Shown one piece after another: positions 1 to 8,293 of a stretch of DNA of 64,000 nucleotides. Under the pieces are notes generated by a model. That model was not told the DNA's origin. It worked only from the letters and a program-made list of their open reading frames with translations, and made no database searches. Made by a program: the position numbers and the translations under genes. The first letter of the stretch is position 1. Every line of letters starts with the position of its first letter. The DNA comes from Streptomyces sp. B21-083 (GTDB taxonomy: Bacteria > Actinomycetota > Actinomycetes > Streptomycetales > Streptomycetaceae): the NCBI RefSeq assembly GCF_036898825.1, contig NZ_JARUND010000001.1:3720001-3784000 (forward strand), given 5' to 3'.

Positions 1-347
1 GCGGTGAGCGCCTGCACGAGCAGCAGCACGCCGATCAGCGCCCACACCGTGAACGCCGTACGGCGCCACAGCCGTGCGAGCCACACCTCGCCCTCGGCCC
101 GGCCGCGCTCGGCGACGACCGCCGCGGACTGGGTCAGTTCGTCGGAGACCCACTGGCGGGAGGCCGAGGCCGAATGGGCCACCGCGGCCGGCAACCCCTG
201 CCCGGCCGCGAATCCCTCCCGCATGAGCAGGAACTCGGCGACCGCGCGCCGGTGCCCCGTACGCGCCCCGTGCGGGCAGTCCCCACAGGCGCAGCCACCC
301 CCGTGTTCCCCGGGCAGCACACCTTGCCTCGCCTCCTGCACCGCCAC
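1..347 (-). CDS. Cys-motif membrane protein, C-terminus outside window
   Basis: A minus-strand frame stays open from a GTG at 347 to the window edge, giving 115 residues of a longer protein. It begins with a soluble stretch carrying Cys19-x-Cys21-x2-Cys24 followed by PHGARTGHRRA and EFLLMREG, then a polar helix rich in Ala, Glu and Ser. It reaches a hydrophobic segment (about residues 99-113, TVWALIGVLLL) where the window cuts it. The three closely spaced cysteines next to a HRR motif suggest a metal-binding or redox-active cytoplasmic head on a membrane anchor; that is inference. A GGAAGG about 12 bases upstream supports the GTG; a second in-frame GTG lies at 341. I do not recognise a named family. 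Confidence 0.7.
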   Translation of the reverse strand, partial: MAVQEARQGVLPGEHGGGCACGDCPHGARTGHRRAVAEFLLMREGFAAGQGLPAAVAHSASASRQWVSDELTQSAAVVAERGRAEGEVWLARLWRRTAFTVWALIGVLLLVQALT

Positions 348-589
348 GCCCGACGCCCGCCTTCCACACACCCGACACGACACATCACGAACCAGGACAT
401 CCACTCACCGGAACAAACCGGGGCAGAAAGGGACTCCGGAAGCCTCAAACGTGGCTCACGCAACTCCCCTACGACGAGAGCGAATTGTGCCCTACCTAAC
501 ACTCGTTGTGTGCGGCAGGTCGGCCCCGGCAGGGGAAAAGGCGAGTGAAACCGCGGCCTCCTTGTTGACCCGGCTGCGAGAATTCGCGT

Positions 590-1471
590 ATGGCCGAGAT
601 CATCCAGCGCGACGGGACCTGGGTCTTCGACGGCAGCACGGTCAGGATCACGCCGGGGCTCCACCGTTCCGTGCCGCTGTTCCGGCAGACGTACGGCGAG
701 GTCGCGGTGCCCCTGGAGGCGGTCTCCGGCATCGTCTACGAACCCGAACGCAAGCACGGGAGGCTGCGGCTCAGGCTCCGCGAGGGCGCCGACCCGCTGC
801 TCCAGGCGACCGGCGGACGACTGCCGGACGCGGCCGACCCGTACCGGCTGACCGTGGACATCGACCGGTCCGGAGTCGCCGAGTACGTCGCCGAGGAGAT
901 CCGGCACGCCCTGCTCCTCGACCAGGTTCCCAGGGAACCGGCCATGGCGTATCTGCTTCCGGGGCCGCCCGTGCCGGTGTCGGTGCGGTCCAGCGACGGC
1001 ATGGTGTCGTTCGACGGTACGCGGGTCCGTATCGACTGGGCCGACACCTCCGACCGGGTCAAGCGGGCCACCGGCCCTCGCATGCTCTCCAGCCACGATC
1101 TCGTGCGGGTCGACTGGCTGCCCAACTCCGGGTACGAGGACGGCTTCATGCGCTTCGTGACCCGCGAGACGGTGTTCTCCAAGTTGCCGCCCGGGAAGGA
1201 CCCCTACGCCCTCGACCTGTGGGGCAGCACCCGCCGCGACCTGCTGACGGCGCTCGTCGCGACCGCCGTCACCGCACGTCTGCCGCACCCCTCCACCCGG
1301 GCGGTCGACCACATGGACCCGCCCCGGCTCACGCCCGCGGTCCCGCCCCGGTCCGACCATCACGACGTACTCCTGCGCAGGCTCCGCGAGTTGGGCGAGC
1401 TGCACCGCGAGGGCATGCTCACGGACGAGGAGTTCGCGACCACCAAGGCGGCCGTCCTACGGGGTTTCTGA
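590..1471 (+). CDS. DUF4429 protein with C-terminal SHOCT domain
   Basis: A 293-residue cytoplasmic protein. Two tandem beta-rich modules (about 1-115 and 120-230), each opening with a G-x-x-x-F-D-G-x-x-V-R-I pattern, match the duplicated DUF4429 fold of actinobacteria. The last 35 residues (LLRRLRELGELHREGMLTDE onward) form a SHOCT helix pair, a short oligomerisation or tether domain usually found at protein ends. No signal peptide or membrane segment is present. The ATG at 590 fits the domain start, though no strong Shine-Dalgarno is visible. It is divergent from the partial gene at 1-347. The cellular role of DUF4429 proteins is unknown to me. Confidence 0.85.
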   Translation: MAEIIQRDGTWVFDGSTVRITPGLHRSVPLFRQTYGEVAVPLEAVSGIVYEPERKHGRLRLRLREGADPLLQATGGRLPDAADPYRLTVDIDRSGVAEYVAEEIRHALLLDQVPREPAMAYLLPGPPVPVSVRSSDGMVSFDGTRVRIDWADTSDRVKRATGPRMLSSHDLVRVDWLPNSGYEDGFMRFVTRETVFSKLPPGKDPYALDLWGSTRRDLLTALVATAVTARLPHPSTRAVDHMDPPRLTPAVPPRSDHHDVLLRRLRELGELHREGMLTDEEFATTKAAVLRGF

Positions 1472-1533
1472 GCCGTGCGGGGATCGGGCCCCGGCCGGGG
1501 TCGCCGAGCCGGTCGAGGTCGCCGAGCCGGTCG

Positions 1534-2328
1534 TCAGCTCAGCAGATCCGGTTCGCTTCTGCTGATGTCCCGCCACAGGGGCTGGTAGTTGATCCACGCG
1601 ACCAGGTCACCGCCGAGCTGCTCCCGTGTCGCGACCGCCTGCTTGTGGTCGATCAGGATGGGCCGGCCCGCCGCCCGCGCCGTCAGCTGGACCTGACTCG
1701 ACCGTTCCATCGACACGAACCACCAGGCCGCCGCGTCCACCGAGTCGCCCACCGTGAGCAACCCGTGGTTGCGCAGCACGAGAGCCTTGCGGGAGCCCAG
1801 CGCGGACGCGATCCGCCGACCCTCGTCGGCGTCCACGGCGACGCCGGTGTACGTGTCGTACAGCGCGTGGTCCTCGTAGAAGGCGCAGCTCTCCTGGGTG
1901 ATCGGGTCGAGGAGGTCGCCGAGGGCCGAGAGGGCGCGGCCGTGCACCGAGTGGCAGTGGGCCACGGCGACGACGTCCGGGCGGGCGGCGTGCACCTGGG
2001 CGTGCACGGTGAAGGCCGCCTGGTTGATGTGGTAGCGGCCCTCGATGACCTGGCCGTCCTGGTTGGCCATGACGAGGTCGCTCACGGTGACCTGCTTGAA
2101 GGGAATCCCGAAGGGGTTCACCCAGAAGCAGTTGCTGTACTCCGGGTCGCGTGCCGTGATGTGGCCCGAGACACCGTCCTCGAAGCCGAAGCGCCCGAAC
2201 AGCCTGATCGCCCCGGCCAGCCGTTCCTTGCGGTGCCTGCGCTCGTCGTCGAGCGACTCGTACATCGGGGGCATCGCGAACTGCAGCTGGTCGGTGGGCA
2301 ACGGCAGGGGCGGAGTGGGCCCGTGCAT
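1534..2328 (-). CDS. class II aldolase/adducin family protein
   Basis: A 264-residue protein spanning a whole class II aldolase/adducin domain. Recognisable elements are FGFEDGVSGHITARDPE, then VAVAHCHSVHGRALSALG, which supplies the His-x-His zinc ligands, and LVLRNHGLLTVGDSVDAAAW with the third metal-binding His. Family members cleave or epimerise sugar phosphates such as fuculose or ribulose phosphate, but the substrate cannot be read here and the gene stands alone. The start at 2328 is supported by GGAGGACCT just upstream; an internal ATG at 2274 is possible. It is transcribed divergently from the flavin-type gene at 2528. Confidence 0.88.
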   Translation of the reverse strand: MHGPTPPLPLPTDQLQFAMPPMYESLDDERRHRKERLAGAIRLFGRFGFEDGVSGHITARDPEYSNCFWVNPFGIPFKQVTVSDLVMANQDGQVIEGRYHINQAAFTVHAQVHAARPDVVAVAHCHSVHGRALSALGDLLDPITQESCAFYEDHALYDTYTGVAVDADEGRRIASALGSRKALVLRNHGLLTVGDSVDAAAWWFVSMERSSQVQLTARAAGRPILIDHKQAVATREQLGGDLVAWINYQPLWRDISRSEPDLLS

Positions 2329-2527
2329 AGGTCCTCCAGCACTGGGTTCCTTTACGGAGCGGAAGTTACCGTCGGTCCGCGTAGGAGAACAGGGATGTTT
2401 GCGAAGAGATGTACGACGAGATGAAAGAGATATCTGAGCCAGGGACCCAAGACTCCGACGAGACAGTGACAGGACGCCGGCGAATACACGTCACAGGATG
2501 TCGGGTATCCGCGTCAGACTCGGCCCC

Positions 2528-2995
2528 ATGAACTGGGCAGTATTCACCACCGCGGAACCCGACCTGGCCGCTACCGTCGAAAAACGCTTCCGGGCCTTCG
2601 ATCACCACAATCTCGCCACCCTCCGCAAGGACGGGTCGCCTCGCACCTCCGGCCTCGAGGTTCGCTTCCTGTACGGAGAGTTGTGGCTCGCCATGATGCC
2701 GGACTCGCTCAAGGCACTGGACCTGCGCCGCGACCCCCGCTTCGCCCTCCAGACGAACCCCGGCCCGGGGACGGACACGGCCGGCGGCGACGTACGCGTC
2801 AGCGGACGCGCGTACGAGGCCGAGGATCCGGCCACCAAGGCCGCGTACGTCGAAGAGGTGAAACCGCCGGAGCCGTTCCACCTCTTCCGCACCGAGCTGA
2901 CGGAGGTCGTGCGGACGTACGTCGAGGACGACAAGTATCTGGTCGTCCAGGTCTGGCAGCCCGGAGAGCCGGTGCGCACTCTCAGGCGGACGTGA
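2528..2995 (+). CDS. pyridoxamine 5'-phosphate oxidase family protein
   Basis: A protein of about 155 residues with the split-barrel FMN-binding fold of the PNPOx family. It shows NLATLRKDGSPRTSGLEVRF at the start, GELWLAMMPDSLKALDLRRDPR as the core strand and helix, and RVSGRAYEAED later. Such small actinobacterial members often bind FMN or F420 and reduce or protect against small electrophiles; the exact substrate is unknown. I place the start at the ATG at 2528 (MNWAVFTT) because the fold begins there; the frame is open ten codons further upstream. It ends 18 bases before the convergent guaA. Confidence 0.82.
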   Translation: MNWAVFTTAEPDLAATVEKRFRAFDHHNLATLRKDGSPRTSGLEVRFLYGELWLAMMPDSLKALDLRRDPRFALQTNPGPGTDTAGGDVRVSGRAYEAEDPATKAAYVEEVKPPEPFHLFRTELTEVVRTYVEDDKYLVVQVWQPGEPVRTLRRT

Positions 2996-3013
2996 GCCGC
3001 ACCGCCTCTGGGA

Positions 3014-4585
3014 CTACTCCCACTCGATGGTGCCCGGCGGCTTGCTCGTCACGTCGAGGACGACCCGGTTGACGTCGGCGACCTCGTTGGTGATGCGCGT
3101 CGAGATCTTCGCCAGGACCTCGTACGGGAGGCGGGACCAGTCCGCGGTCATCGCGTCCTCGGAGGAGACCGGGCGCAGGACGATCGGGTGGCCGTACGTA
3201 CGGCCGTCGCCCTGGACGCCCACGCTGCGCACGTCCGCGAGGAGGACCACCGGGCACTGCCAGATGTCGCGGTCGAGGCCGGCGGCCGTCAGTTCCTCGC
3301 GGGCGATAGCGTCGGCCTCACGGAGGAGGTCGAGGCGGTCCTTGGTGACCTCGCCGACGATGCGGATGCCGAGGCCGGGGCCGGGGAACGGCTGGCGCTG
3401 GACGATCTCGTCCGGCAGGCCCAGCTCCTGGCCGACCATCCTGACCTCGTCCTTGAAGAGCTTGCGCAACGGCTCGATCAGCTCGAACTCGAGGTCTTCG
3501 GGCAGTCCGCCCACGTTGTGGTGGGACTTGATGTTGGCGGTGCCGGTACCGCCACCGGACTCGACCACATCGGGGTAGAGGGTGCCCTGCACCAGGAACG
3601 CGACCTCCGGACCCTCGTCCGCGATGATCTCGGCCTGTGCCTGTTCGAAGACGCGGATGAACTCGCGCCCGATGATCTTCCGCTTCTCCTCGGGGTCGGA
3701 GACCCCGGCGAGCGCGTTCAGGAAGCGCTCCTCGGCGTCGACGACCTTCAGGGTGACGCCGGTCGAGGCGACGAAGTCCTTCTCGACCTGCTCGGTCTCA
3801 CCCTTGCGCATCAGCCCGTGGTCGACATACACGCAGGTCAGCTGGGAGCCGATGGCCTTCTGTACGAGGGCTGCGGCGACCGCCGAGTCCACGCCGCCGG
3901 AGAGACCGCAGACGGCGCGCTTGTCGCCGACCTGCTCGCGGATCAGCGCCACCTGCTCGTCGATGACGTTGCCGGTGGTCCAGGACGGGGTCAGGCCCGC
4001 GCCCCGGTAGAGGAAGTGTTCGAGGACCTGCTGGCCGTGCGTGGAGTGCATGACCTCGGGGTGGTACTGGACCCCGTACAGCTTCTTCTCGTCGTTCTCG
4101 AAGGCGGCGACCGGGACGACGTCCGTGGACGCCGTGACCGAGAAGCCCTCGGGTGCGGCGGAGCAGGCGTCCCCGTGGGACATCCACACCGACTGGTCCG
4201 CCGGGGTGCCCTCGAAGAGGGTGGAGGACGGCTTTGTGACGGCCAGCTGTGTACGGCCGTACTCGCGCGCTCCGGAGTTGTCGACCGTGCCGCCGAGGGT
4301 GGTCGCCATCAGCTGGAAGCCGTAGCACATGCCGAAGACGGGGACGCCGGCCTCGAAGATCGCGCGGTCCAGGCGCGGGGCGCCCTCCGCGTAGACCGAC
4401 GAGGGGCCACCGGAGAGGATGATCGCCGCCGGGTTCTTGGCGAGCATCTCCTCTACCGACATCGTGCTCGGCACGATCTCGCTGTAGACCCTGGCCTCGC
4501 GGACTCGGCGGGCGATGAGCTGGGCGTACTGCGCACCGAAGTCGACGACCAGGACGGTGTCGGGGGCGGGGGTCGCTGCTGACAC
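3014..4585 (-). CDS. guaA: GMP synthase (glutamine-hydrolysing)
   Basis: A 523-residue GMP synthase, full length for the family, converting XMP, ATP and glutamine to GMP in the last step of guanine nucleotide synthesis. Three domains are visible. A class I glutamine amidotransferase (about 9-205) has the catalytic Cys in [15 protein letters not shown] and the His/Glu in QYHPEVMHS. An ATP pyrophosphatase follows with the P-loop [15 protein letters not shown]. The C-terminal dimerisation/XMP domain ends KPPGTIEWE. The matching dehydrogenases guaB and guaB3 lie 25 kb away in the same window. The upstream region holds a copy of a dispersed repeat (4664-4740). Confidence 0.98.
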   Translation of the reverse strand: MSAATPAPDTVLVVDFGAQYAQLIARRVREARVYSEIVPSTMSVEEMLAKNPAAIILSGGPSSVYAEGAPRLDRAIFEAGVPVFGMCYGFQLMATTLGGTVDNSGAREYGRTQLAVTKPSSTLFEGTPADQSVWMSHGDACSAAPEGFSVTASTDVVPVAAFENDEKKLYGVQYHPEVMHSTHGQQVLEHFLYRGAGLTPSWTTGNVIDEQVALIREQVGDKRAVCGLSGGVDSAVAAALVQKAIGSQLTCVYVDHGLMRKGETEQVEKDFVASTGVTLKVVDAEERFLNALAGVSDPEEKRKIIGREFIRVFEQAQAEIIADEGPEVAFLVQGTLYPDVVESGGGTGTANIKSHHNVGGLPEDLEFELIEPLRKLFKDEVRMVGQELGLPDEIVQRQPFPGPGLGIRIVGEVTKDRLDLLREADAIAREELTAAGLDRDIWQCPVVLLADVRSVGVQGDGRTYGHPIVLRPVSSEDAMTADWSRLPYEVLAKISTRITNEVADVNRVVLDVTSKPPGTIEWE

Positions 4586-4663
4586 GGGGGCCTTCCGGCG
4601 GTTGGGCGGGGGTCTGTGTGGGCAATTCTACCGGGGTGGCTGTGGGACACCGCGCCGTCGACC

Positions 4664-4740
4664 GGGGGCTGCCGCCCCCAGACCCCCGCCACGGCCCTGA
4701 ACGGGCCTCGTCCTCGAACGCCGGACGGGCTGAAGGTGCC
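4664..4740. repeat. dispersed Streptomyces intergenic repeat, copy 1
   Basis: A stretch containing CCCTGAACGGGCC and GCCGGACGGGCTGAAGGTGCC lies between guaA and the chorismate mutase leader. It recurs at 40574-40650. The last 50 bases of the two copies (4691-4740 and 40601-40650) differ at only two positions. It begins with a GGGGGCTGCCGCCCCC-type hairpin. From general knowledge, similar sequences are common between Streptomyces genes. Confidence 0.75.
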
Positions 4741-4765
4741 GACCGGCGCTGAAAAGGATGCCGCC

Positions 4766-4794
4766 TTGGAAAGGCGGCCCTCCCCGTGCATACT
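4766..4794 (+). promoter_or_regulatory. promoter for a leaderless chorismate mutase leader transcript
   Basis: A TTGGAA -35 hexamer at 4766-4771 and a CATACT -10 hexamer at 4789-4794 are separated by exactly 17 bases. The expected start point, six to seven bases downstream, falls on or next to the ATG of the leader ORF at 4802. No Shine-Dalgarno precedes that ATG, so translation from a leaderless mRNA is the simplest reading. Confidence 0.55.
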
Positions 4795-4801
4795 GACCCC
4801 C

Positions 4802-4873
4802 ATGCTCACGCACCCGACCTTCGTCTTTACCTATGGCAACCGGCCCACCGGCTGCCATGGTCGTGCTGCTTGA
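4802..4873 (+). CDS. putative Phe/Tyr attenuator leader peptide
   Basis: A 23-codon ORF (start MLTHPTFVFTYGNRP) with codons TTC GTC TTT ACC TAT in its first half. TTT and TAT are rare in this GC-rich genome, so two Phe and one Tyr within five codons, two of them in rare codons, is the composition expected of a regulatory leader sensing aromatic aminoacyl-tRNA. It ends 22 bases before a perfect 13-bp GC hairpin and lies upstream of a chorismate mutase gene, the branch-point enzyme for Phe and Tyr. The start is set by the promoter spacing. It is too short to be judged by coding statistics; the assignment rests on position and content. Confidence 0.6.
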   Translation: MLTHPTFVFTYGNRPTGCHGRAA

Positions 4874-4895
4874 GCAACTGACAAGCGACTTCCCA

Positions 4896-4926
4896 GGCGC
4901 CCCGGGCCGACAAGGCCCGGGGCGCC
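4896..4926 (+). terminator. attenuator-type terminator hairpin
   Basis: A perfect 13-bp inverted repeat, GGCGCCCCGGGCC and its complement, separated by the loop GACAA and followed by TGCCGTTTCC. It sits between the leader ORF and the chorismate mutase gene, where it would stop transcription unless ribosome stalling in the leader favours another fold. The T-tract is short, as is common in Streptomyces terminators. Confidence 0.65.
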
Positions 4927-4999
4927 TGCCGTTTCCGGGTTCTGCCGGTCCGGGGCACCTCCTTCCGATCCTTTGGATCCTTCCGACAAGGAGCCCCGT

Positions 5000-5281
5000 A
5001 TGACCTCTCTCGATGTGACCGGCGCCCGCACCCCTGAGGCCGCCGATGTGATCACCGGCGCACGGGAACGCATCGACGCCCTCGACGACCGGATCATCGG
5101 TCTCGTCCAGGAACGGATGGCCGTGTCCGCCGTGATCCAGGAGTCGCGGATCACCTCCGGCGGACGGCGCGTGAACCTGTCCCGCGAGATGGACGTCCTC
5201 AGCCACTACCGGGACGCGCTGGGCAGGCCCGGCACGTCCCTCGCGATGACGTTGCTGGAGCTGTGCCGGGGTCGTATCTGA
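5000..5281 (+). CDS. chorismate mutase (AroQ type)
   Basis: A 93-residue single-domain chorismate mutase of the all-helical AroQ class, which rearranges chorismate to prephenate at the start of the Phe/Tyr branch. The first long helix carries RERIDALDDRIIGLVQERMA, with the family's Arg and Asp pattern; the second contains NLSREMDVLSHYRDALG; the C-terminal helix ends LLELCRGRI. The ATG at 5000 has AAGGAG six bases upstream, so the nine codons of open frame before it are not used. The gene is alone behind the leader ORF and hairpin described at 4766-4926, implying control by aromatic amino acid supply. Confidence 0.9.
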   Translation: MTSLDVTGARTPEAADVITGARERIDALDDRIIGLVQERMAVSAVIQESRITSGGRRVNLSREMDVLSHYRDALGRPGTSLAMTLLELCRGRI

Positions 5282-5756
5282 GTTCGGGCGCCGTCTCACC
5301 CGTCCGGCGCGTGACCGCCGTACGCCGTCCTCGTTGGTACCGGTGTCCGCGCCAGCCAGGGGCGGGCCCGCACAAACCACGCGTGGCTCCAGGGTTGCGA
5401 CCGGACGGCAGGGGACAGCAGCCCGGTCAACCCAGAGAACGGTCGGCCCCGGGGACGCCCGGGGCCGGCCGACACAGGACAGCACAGTCGACTGCGGTAC
5501 AAGGGCCAAAGAGTACGAGTCCGGGTCAAAAGGTTGCGTACTCGGTGACCTTCCAGCACGATGCAGGAACAGCTCCACATCCCTTAGCAGGCAAGTGCAT
5601 TGCCTCGCGATCCCCGACTGCCATTGGTCCAGACCAGGCGTGCGCCTCCTGTACGCCGGGGCGCCGACCGTGGGTACAGACCAACAACGCGGCGCAACCC
5701 CCCGGCGCCGCTTTCCCCCAGGCACCGGCGCTGCCCTGACGCCGGTGCTGACGGAG
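5282..5756. other. gene-free convergent interval
   Basis: About 475 bases between the ends of the chorismate mutase gene and the convergent gene at 5811. No convincing coding frame was seen on either strand. It holds a 10-bp GC hairpin at 5444-5467 that probably ends chorismate mutase transcription, a small inverted repeat GGCAA/TTGCC around 5590-5604, a DasR-like palindrome at 5625-5636, and a second hairpin at 5723-5747 (CACCGGCG/CGCCGGTG). Confidence 0.7.
5625..5636. promoter_or_regulatory. DasR-like (dre) palindrome
   Basis: TGGTCCAGACCA matches the core TGGTCTAGACCA of the GlcNAc-responsive DasR sites, and of chitinase-promoter repeats in Streptomyces, at 11 of 12 positions. It lies between two convergent gene ends, with no gene start in reach on either strand. 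Confidence 0.45.
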
Positions 5757-5790
5757 AAGGGCCCTGCGGCTCCGCCCCGCGGGGCCCTTT
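5757..5790. terminator. bidirectional terminator
   Basis: AAGGGCCCTGCGG pairs with CCGCGGGGCCCTTT around a short loop, giving an A-rich entry and T-rich exit on both strands. It lies just downstream of the minus-strand gene ending at 5811. Confidence 0.75.
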
Positions 5791-5810
5791 GCCGTGTCCG
5801 GCGCCCACTC

Positions 5811-6962
5811 TCAGGAACGTGTCACGATGCCGCAGCTCTTGGTGTCGACTTCACCGCTGCGGTCGTAGGGGTCGACGGCGGGGCCGGTGGGGCTGGCGCC
5901 CGTCGAGTCGGCGTCCGAGTCGAACCCGGGGTGGAGATAGCCGTCGTACACGTCGCAGGCCGAGTTGCCGAGCGAACTGTCGTAGTTCGCGATGCTGATC
6001 CGACCTGGTGTGACCTGGTACTTGGCCGGGTCGTAGAGCCTGATGTCGAGGACCCGGCGCACGATCGTGCGGGCCACCTCGGTCGCGCCCGGGTCGGCGT
6101 GCGTCAGCGGATAGACGAAGGTGTAGTCGGCGTGCACGACGACGGTCTCCTGCCTGCCCGCCTCGAACGTCATCCGTCCGCGGATCTTGACCACGTCACC
6201 GACCAGGCGCAGTTCGGCGGGGTTGAACCTACTGAACATCCGCAGCGGATCATGCTTCTCGTCCGGTCGGCTCAGGCCGGTGTTCAGCAGGCGGAGCAGA
6301 TCCTTCTGGCTGGGGTCGATCACCTTGAGTGCCGCTTCGGGGCGCCCGCCGCGCAGGGTGGCGGGGTCGAGGTTCGCGTTGACCAGGAGCCGCTTGGTCT
6401 GCTGAAGCGCCCGTTGCACCTGGGCCTTCGAGAACGAGCCCACCGCCTTGGCCGTCGGCAGGACGATTCCGGCCGCACCGTTCGAGTACCGCACAGCTGG
6501 TGATCCGGCGAACGGCCTGGTGAGGGTGGGGACATCGGGGTCCGCCGTCGACGGCGCCGCGGACGGCGCTGCCGTCTCCTCGGGGAGCGGGGTGGCGGCG
6601 TAGGTCTCGTCCGACCCGGCGGAACCGAAGGGGTCGCCGGGGAGCAGAGACGGCTTCATGGCCACCACCGCCACGGCGATCGCCAGTGGTGCGCCGATCA
6701 CCGCCCACCACCGTCGGCGCCTCACCGCGCGGTCGTCGGCCTTCTGGCGGGCGGGGTCGGTGCGCCAGCCCGTGGGCTGTTCGCCCCGCGCGTCCTGCTG
6801 GCGCAGCCGTTCGGTGACCATTCGCGCCCGTGCGGACGGTTCCTTCGGAGCGGAGGCACGGATGTCCCGCTCGGTGTCGCGGGTGAACTGCTCCCATATG
6901 TCATCGGGAACCGACGGCTCGGGCTCTTCGGCCGGCTTACCGCCGGGCTGGTTGTCAGACAC
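5811..6962 (-). CDS. membrane-anchored protein with extracytoplasmic domain, unknown function
   Basis: A 383-residue protein. Residues 1-95 are charged and cytoplasmic (DDIWEQFTRDTERDIRA and RMVTERLRQQDA). One transmembrane segment (WWAVIGAPLAIAVAVVAM, about 94-112) and a Pro/Ala/Ser linker follow, then an external domain of about 240 residues. The external part has a helical half (AQVQRALQQTKRLLVNANL) and a beta-rich half ending with cysteines near ACDVYDGYLHPG and SCGIVTRS. I choose GTG at 6962 (VSDNQPGG) because AGGA lies about ten bases upstream and no conserved residues precede it. The layout, short N-domain plus one membrane pass plus sensor-like external domain, recalls proteins that report on the envelope, but no family name can be given. 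Confidence 0.75.
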   Translation of the reverse strand: MSDNQPGGKPAEEPEPSVPDDIWEQFTRDTERDIRASAPKEPSARARMVTERLRQQDARGEQPTGWRTDPARQKADDRAVRRRRWWAVIGAPLAIAVAVVAMKPSLLPGDPFGSAGSDETYAATPLPEETAAPSAAPSTADPDVPTLTRPFAGSPAVRYSNGAAGIVLPTAKAVGSFSKAQVQRALQQTKRLLVNANLDPATLRGGRPEAALKVIDPSQKDLLRLLNTGLSRPDEKHDPLRMFSRFNPAELRLVGDVVKIRGRMTFEAGRQETVVVHADYTFVYPLTHADPGATEVARTIVRRVLDIRLYDPAKYQVTPGRISIANYDSSLGNSACDVYDGYLHPGFDSDADSTGASPTGPAVDPYDRSGEVDTKSCGIVTRS

Positions 6963-7186
6963 GAGGGATATTCCTAAGTGATCCGCAAGTGTCTCCACAA
7001 CCAGCCCACACTCAAACCCCCACGCTCGTACCCAAAACCCGAGAGGGCAGTCCAGATGTGACCCAGCACACATAAGTTTTCTGTGAGCAAAGGGCAACCA
7101 TTCACAGCCGCCGCATGTCACACGTTCAGAACCAGGGGCCACGCCCGTGCCCCGTCACCTGGATGTTCCGAGGTCTTGAGGTCTTC

Positions 7187-8218
7187 ATGAAGCTTCGCCG
7201 TGCCATGGTCGCCGCAGCGGCGACGGCTGTCATAACCCCGCTGGCCCTGCTGTCCGCGCCGGTCGCGTTCGCCGACGGGTCGCCCTCGGCCACCCCGAGC
7301 GAGACCGTCACCGAGACGCCGTCGCAGACCCCGAGCGACTCCACGTCGGCGACCCCCTCGGACCCCGCGCCCTCCGACACCGGTCTGCCGTCGGACGTGC
7401 CGTCCGACAGCGCCTCGCCGAGCGCGAGCATCAGCGACTCCGCCTCGCCCTCTGCCTCCGTCTCCGCCTCCCCCTCGGTGTCCGCCGAGCCGAGCGAGAA
7501 CCCGACGGACCCGGACGTCCCGTTCTGCGAGGACCTCGACGAGGACTACAGCGACGCCCAGGTGTCCGCCGACATCAAGGGCCTGCCCGGCAAGATCGTC
7601 GCGGGTGACGGCTTCCACGGCTTCAAGCTGGTCGTCACGAACGACTCGAAGGCCGACATCAAGGGTGTCGCCTTCTACGCCGAGATCGAGAACTACGAGT
7701 TCGACGAGGCGAAGTTCCTCAGCCCGTACGTCGACCTGGAGTTCAAGAACCCCGAGACCGGCAAGTGGGACCGGATCGGCGACGACGACTGGGCCGGCGA
7801 CTACTTCTTCTACGTCGACAAGCTGAAAGCCGGGGCCAGCGAGTCCGTCGACCTGCGCGTCAGCATCGACAAGCAGGCCCCCGCGGGCGACGCCTACTCC
7901 TTCGGCTCCGGCGCCTACATCGACAACGTCGACGGCCAGGACTGCATCGCCGAGGGCTGGGCCCAGTACGACTTCAAGGTCCTGAAGTCCGGCTCCTCGA
8001 ACACCGACCCGGGTTCGGCCACGCCGAGCGACAACGGCTCCAAGGACCCGGTCCACAAGCCCCAGGGCAACGTCTCCGACCTGCCGACCGGCAACCTCGC
8101 CGACACCGGCTCCAGTTCCGCCCTGCCGATGATCGGCCTGGTCGGCGGTGTCGCCGTCGTCGCCGGTGCGGGTGCGGTGTTCGCGATGCGTCGCCGGAAG
8201 GCGGGCACGGAGGCGTAA
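7187..8218 (+). CDS. LAxTG sortase-anchored surface protein
   Basis: A 343-residue secreted protein. Residues 1-29 are a signal peptide (basic MKLRR, hydrophobic core, AFA before D30). Residues 30-110 are a Ser/Thr/Pro-rich stalk of repeated SxTPS and SAS motifs. Residues 110-290 form one beta-rich domain with two cysteines and many Asp/Glu. A second Gly/Ser spacer leads to LADTG, then a hydrophobic span and RRRKAGTEA, the standard cell-wall sorting signal of Streptomyces LAxTG proteins recognised by class E sortases. No sortase gene is in the window. GAGG before the ATG at 7187 supports that start over upstream codons in frame. A strong terminator follows. Confidence 0.85.
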   Translation: MKLRRAMVAAAATAVITPLALLSAPVAFADGSPSATPSETVTETPSQTPSDSTSATPSDPAPSDTGLPSDVPSDSASPSASISDSASPSASVSASPSVSAEPSENPTDPDVPFCEDLDEDYSDAQVSADIKGLPGKIVAGDGFHGFKLVVTNDSKADIKGVAFYAEIENYEFDEAKFLSPYVDLEFKNPETGKWDRIGDDDWAGDYFFYVDKLKAGASESVDLRVSIDKQAPAGDAYSFGSGAYIDNVDGQDCIAEGWAQYDFKVLKSGSSNTDPGSATPSDNGSKDPVHKPQGNVSDLPTGNLADTGSSSALPMIGLVGGVAVVAGAGAVFAMRRRKAGTEA

Positions 8219-8233
8219 GCCTCCGGCAAGGAC

Positions 8234-8277
8234 AAGAGAAGGACCTGCGCTCGGAGGGGGGCGCGGGTCCTTCTCTT
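8234..8277 (+). terminator. intrinsic terminator after the LAxTG gene
   Basis: A 17-bp stem with one G-U pair (AAGAGAAGGACC ... GGTCCTTCTCTT outer arms, GCGC inner arms) is followed by ATTTTCTTC and a run of T. It sits between convergent gene ends and may serve both. Confidence 0.88.
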
Positions 8278-8293
8278 ATTTTCTTCGGCCTTT

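Noticed and set aside
4..2424. An 806-codon open frame on the plus strand
   Set aside because: It crosses three real genes on both strands, and its translation is low-complexity Arg/Pro/Ala text typical of shadow frames in high-GC DNA.
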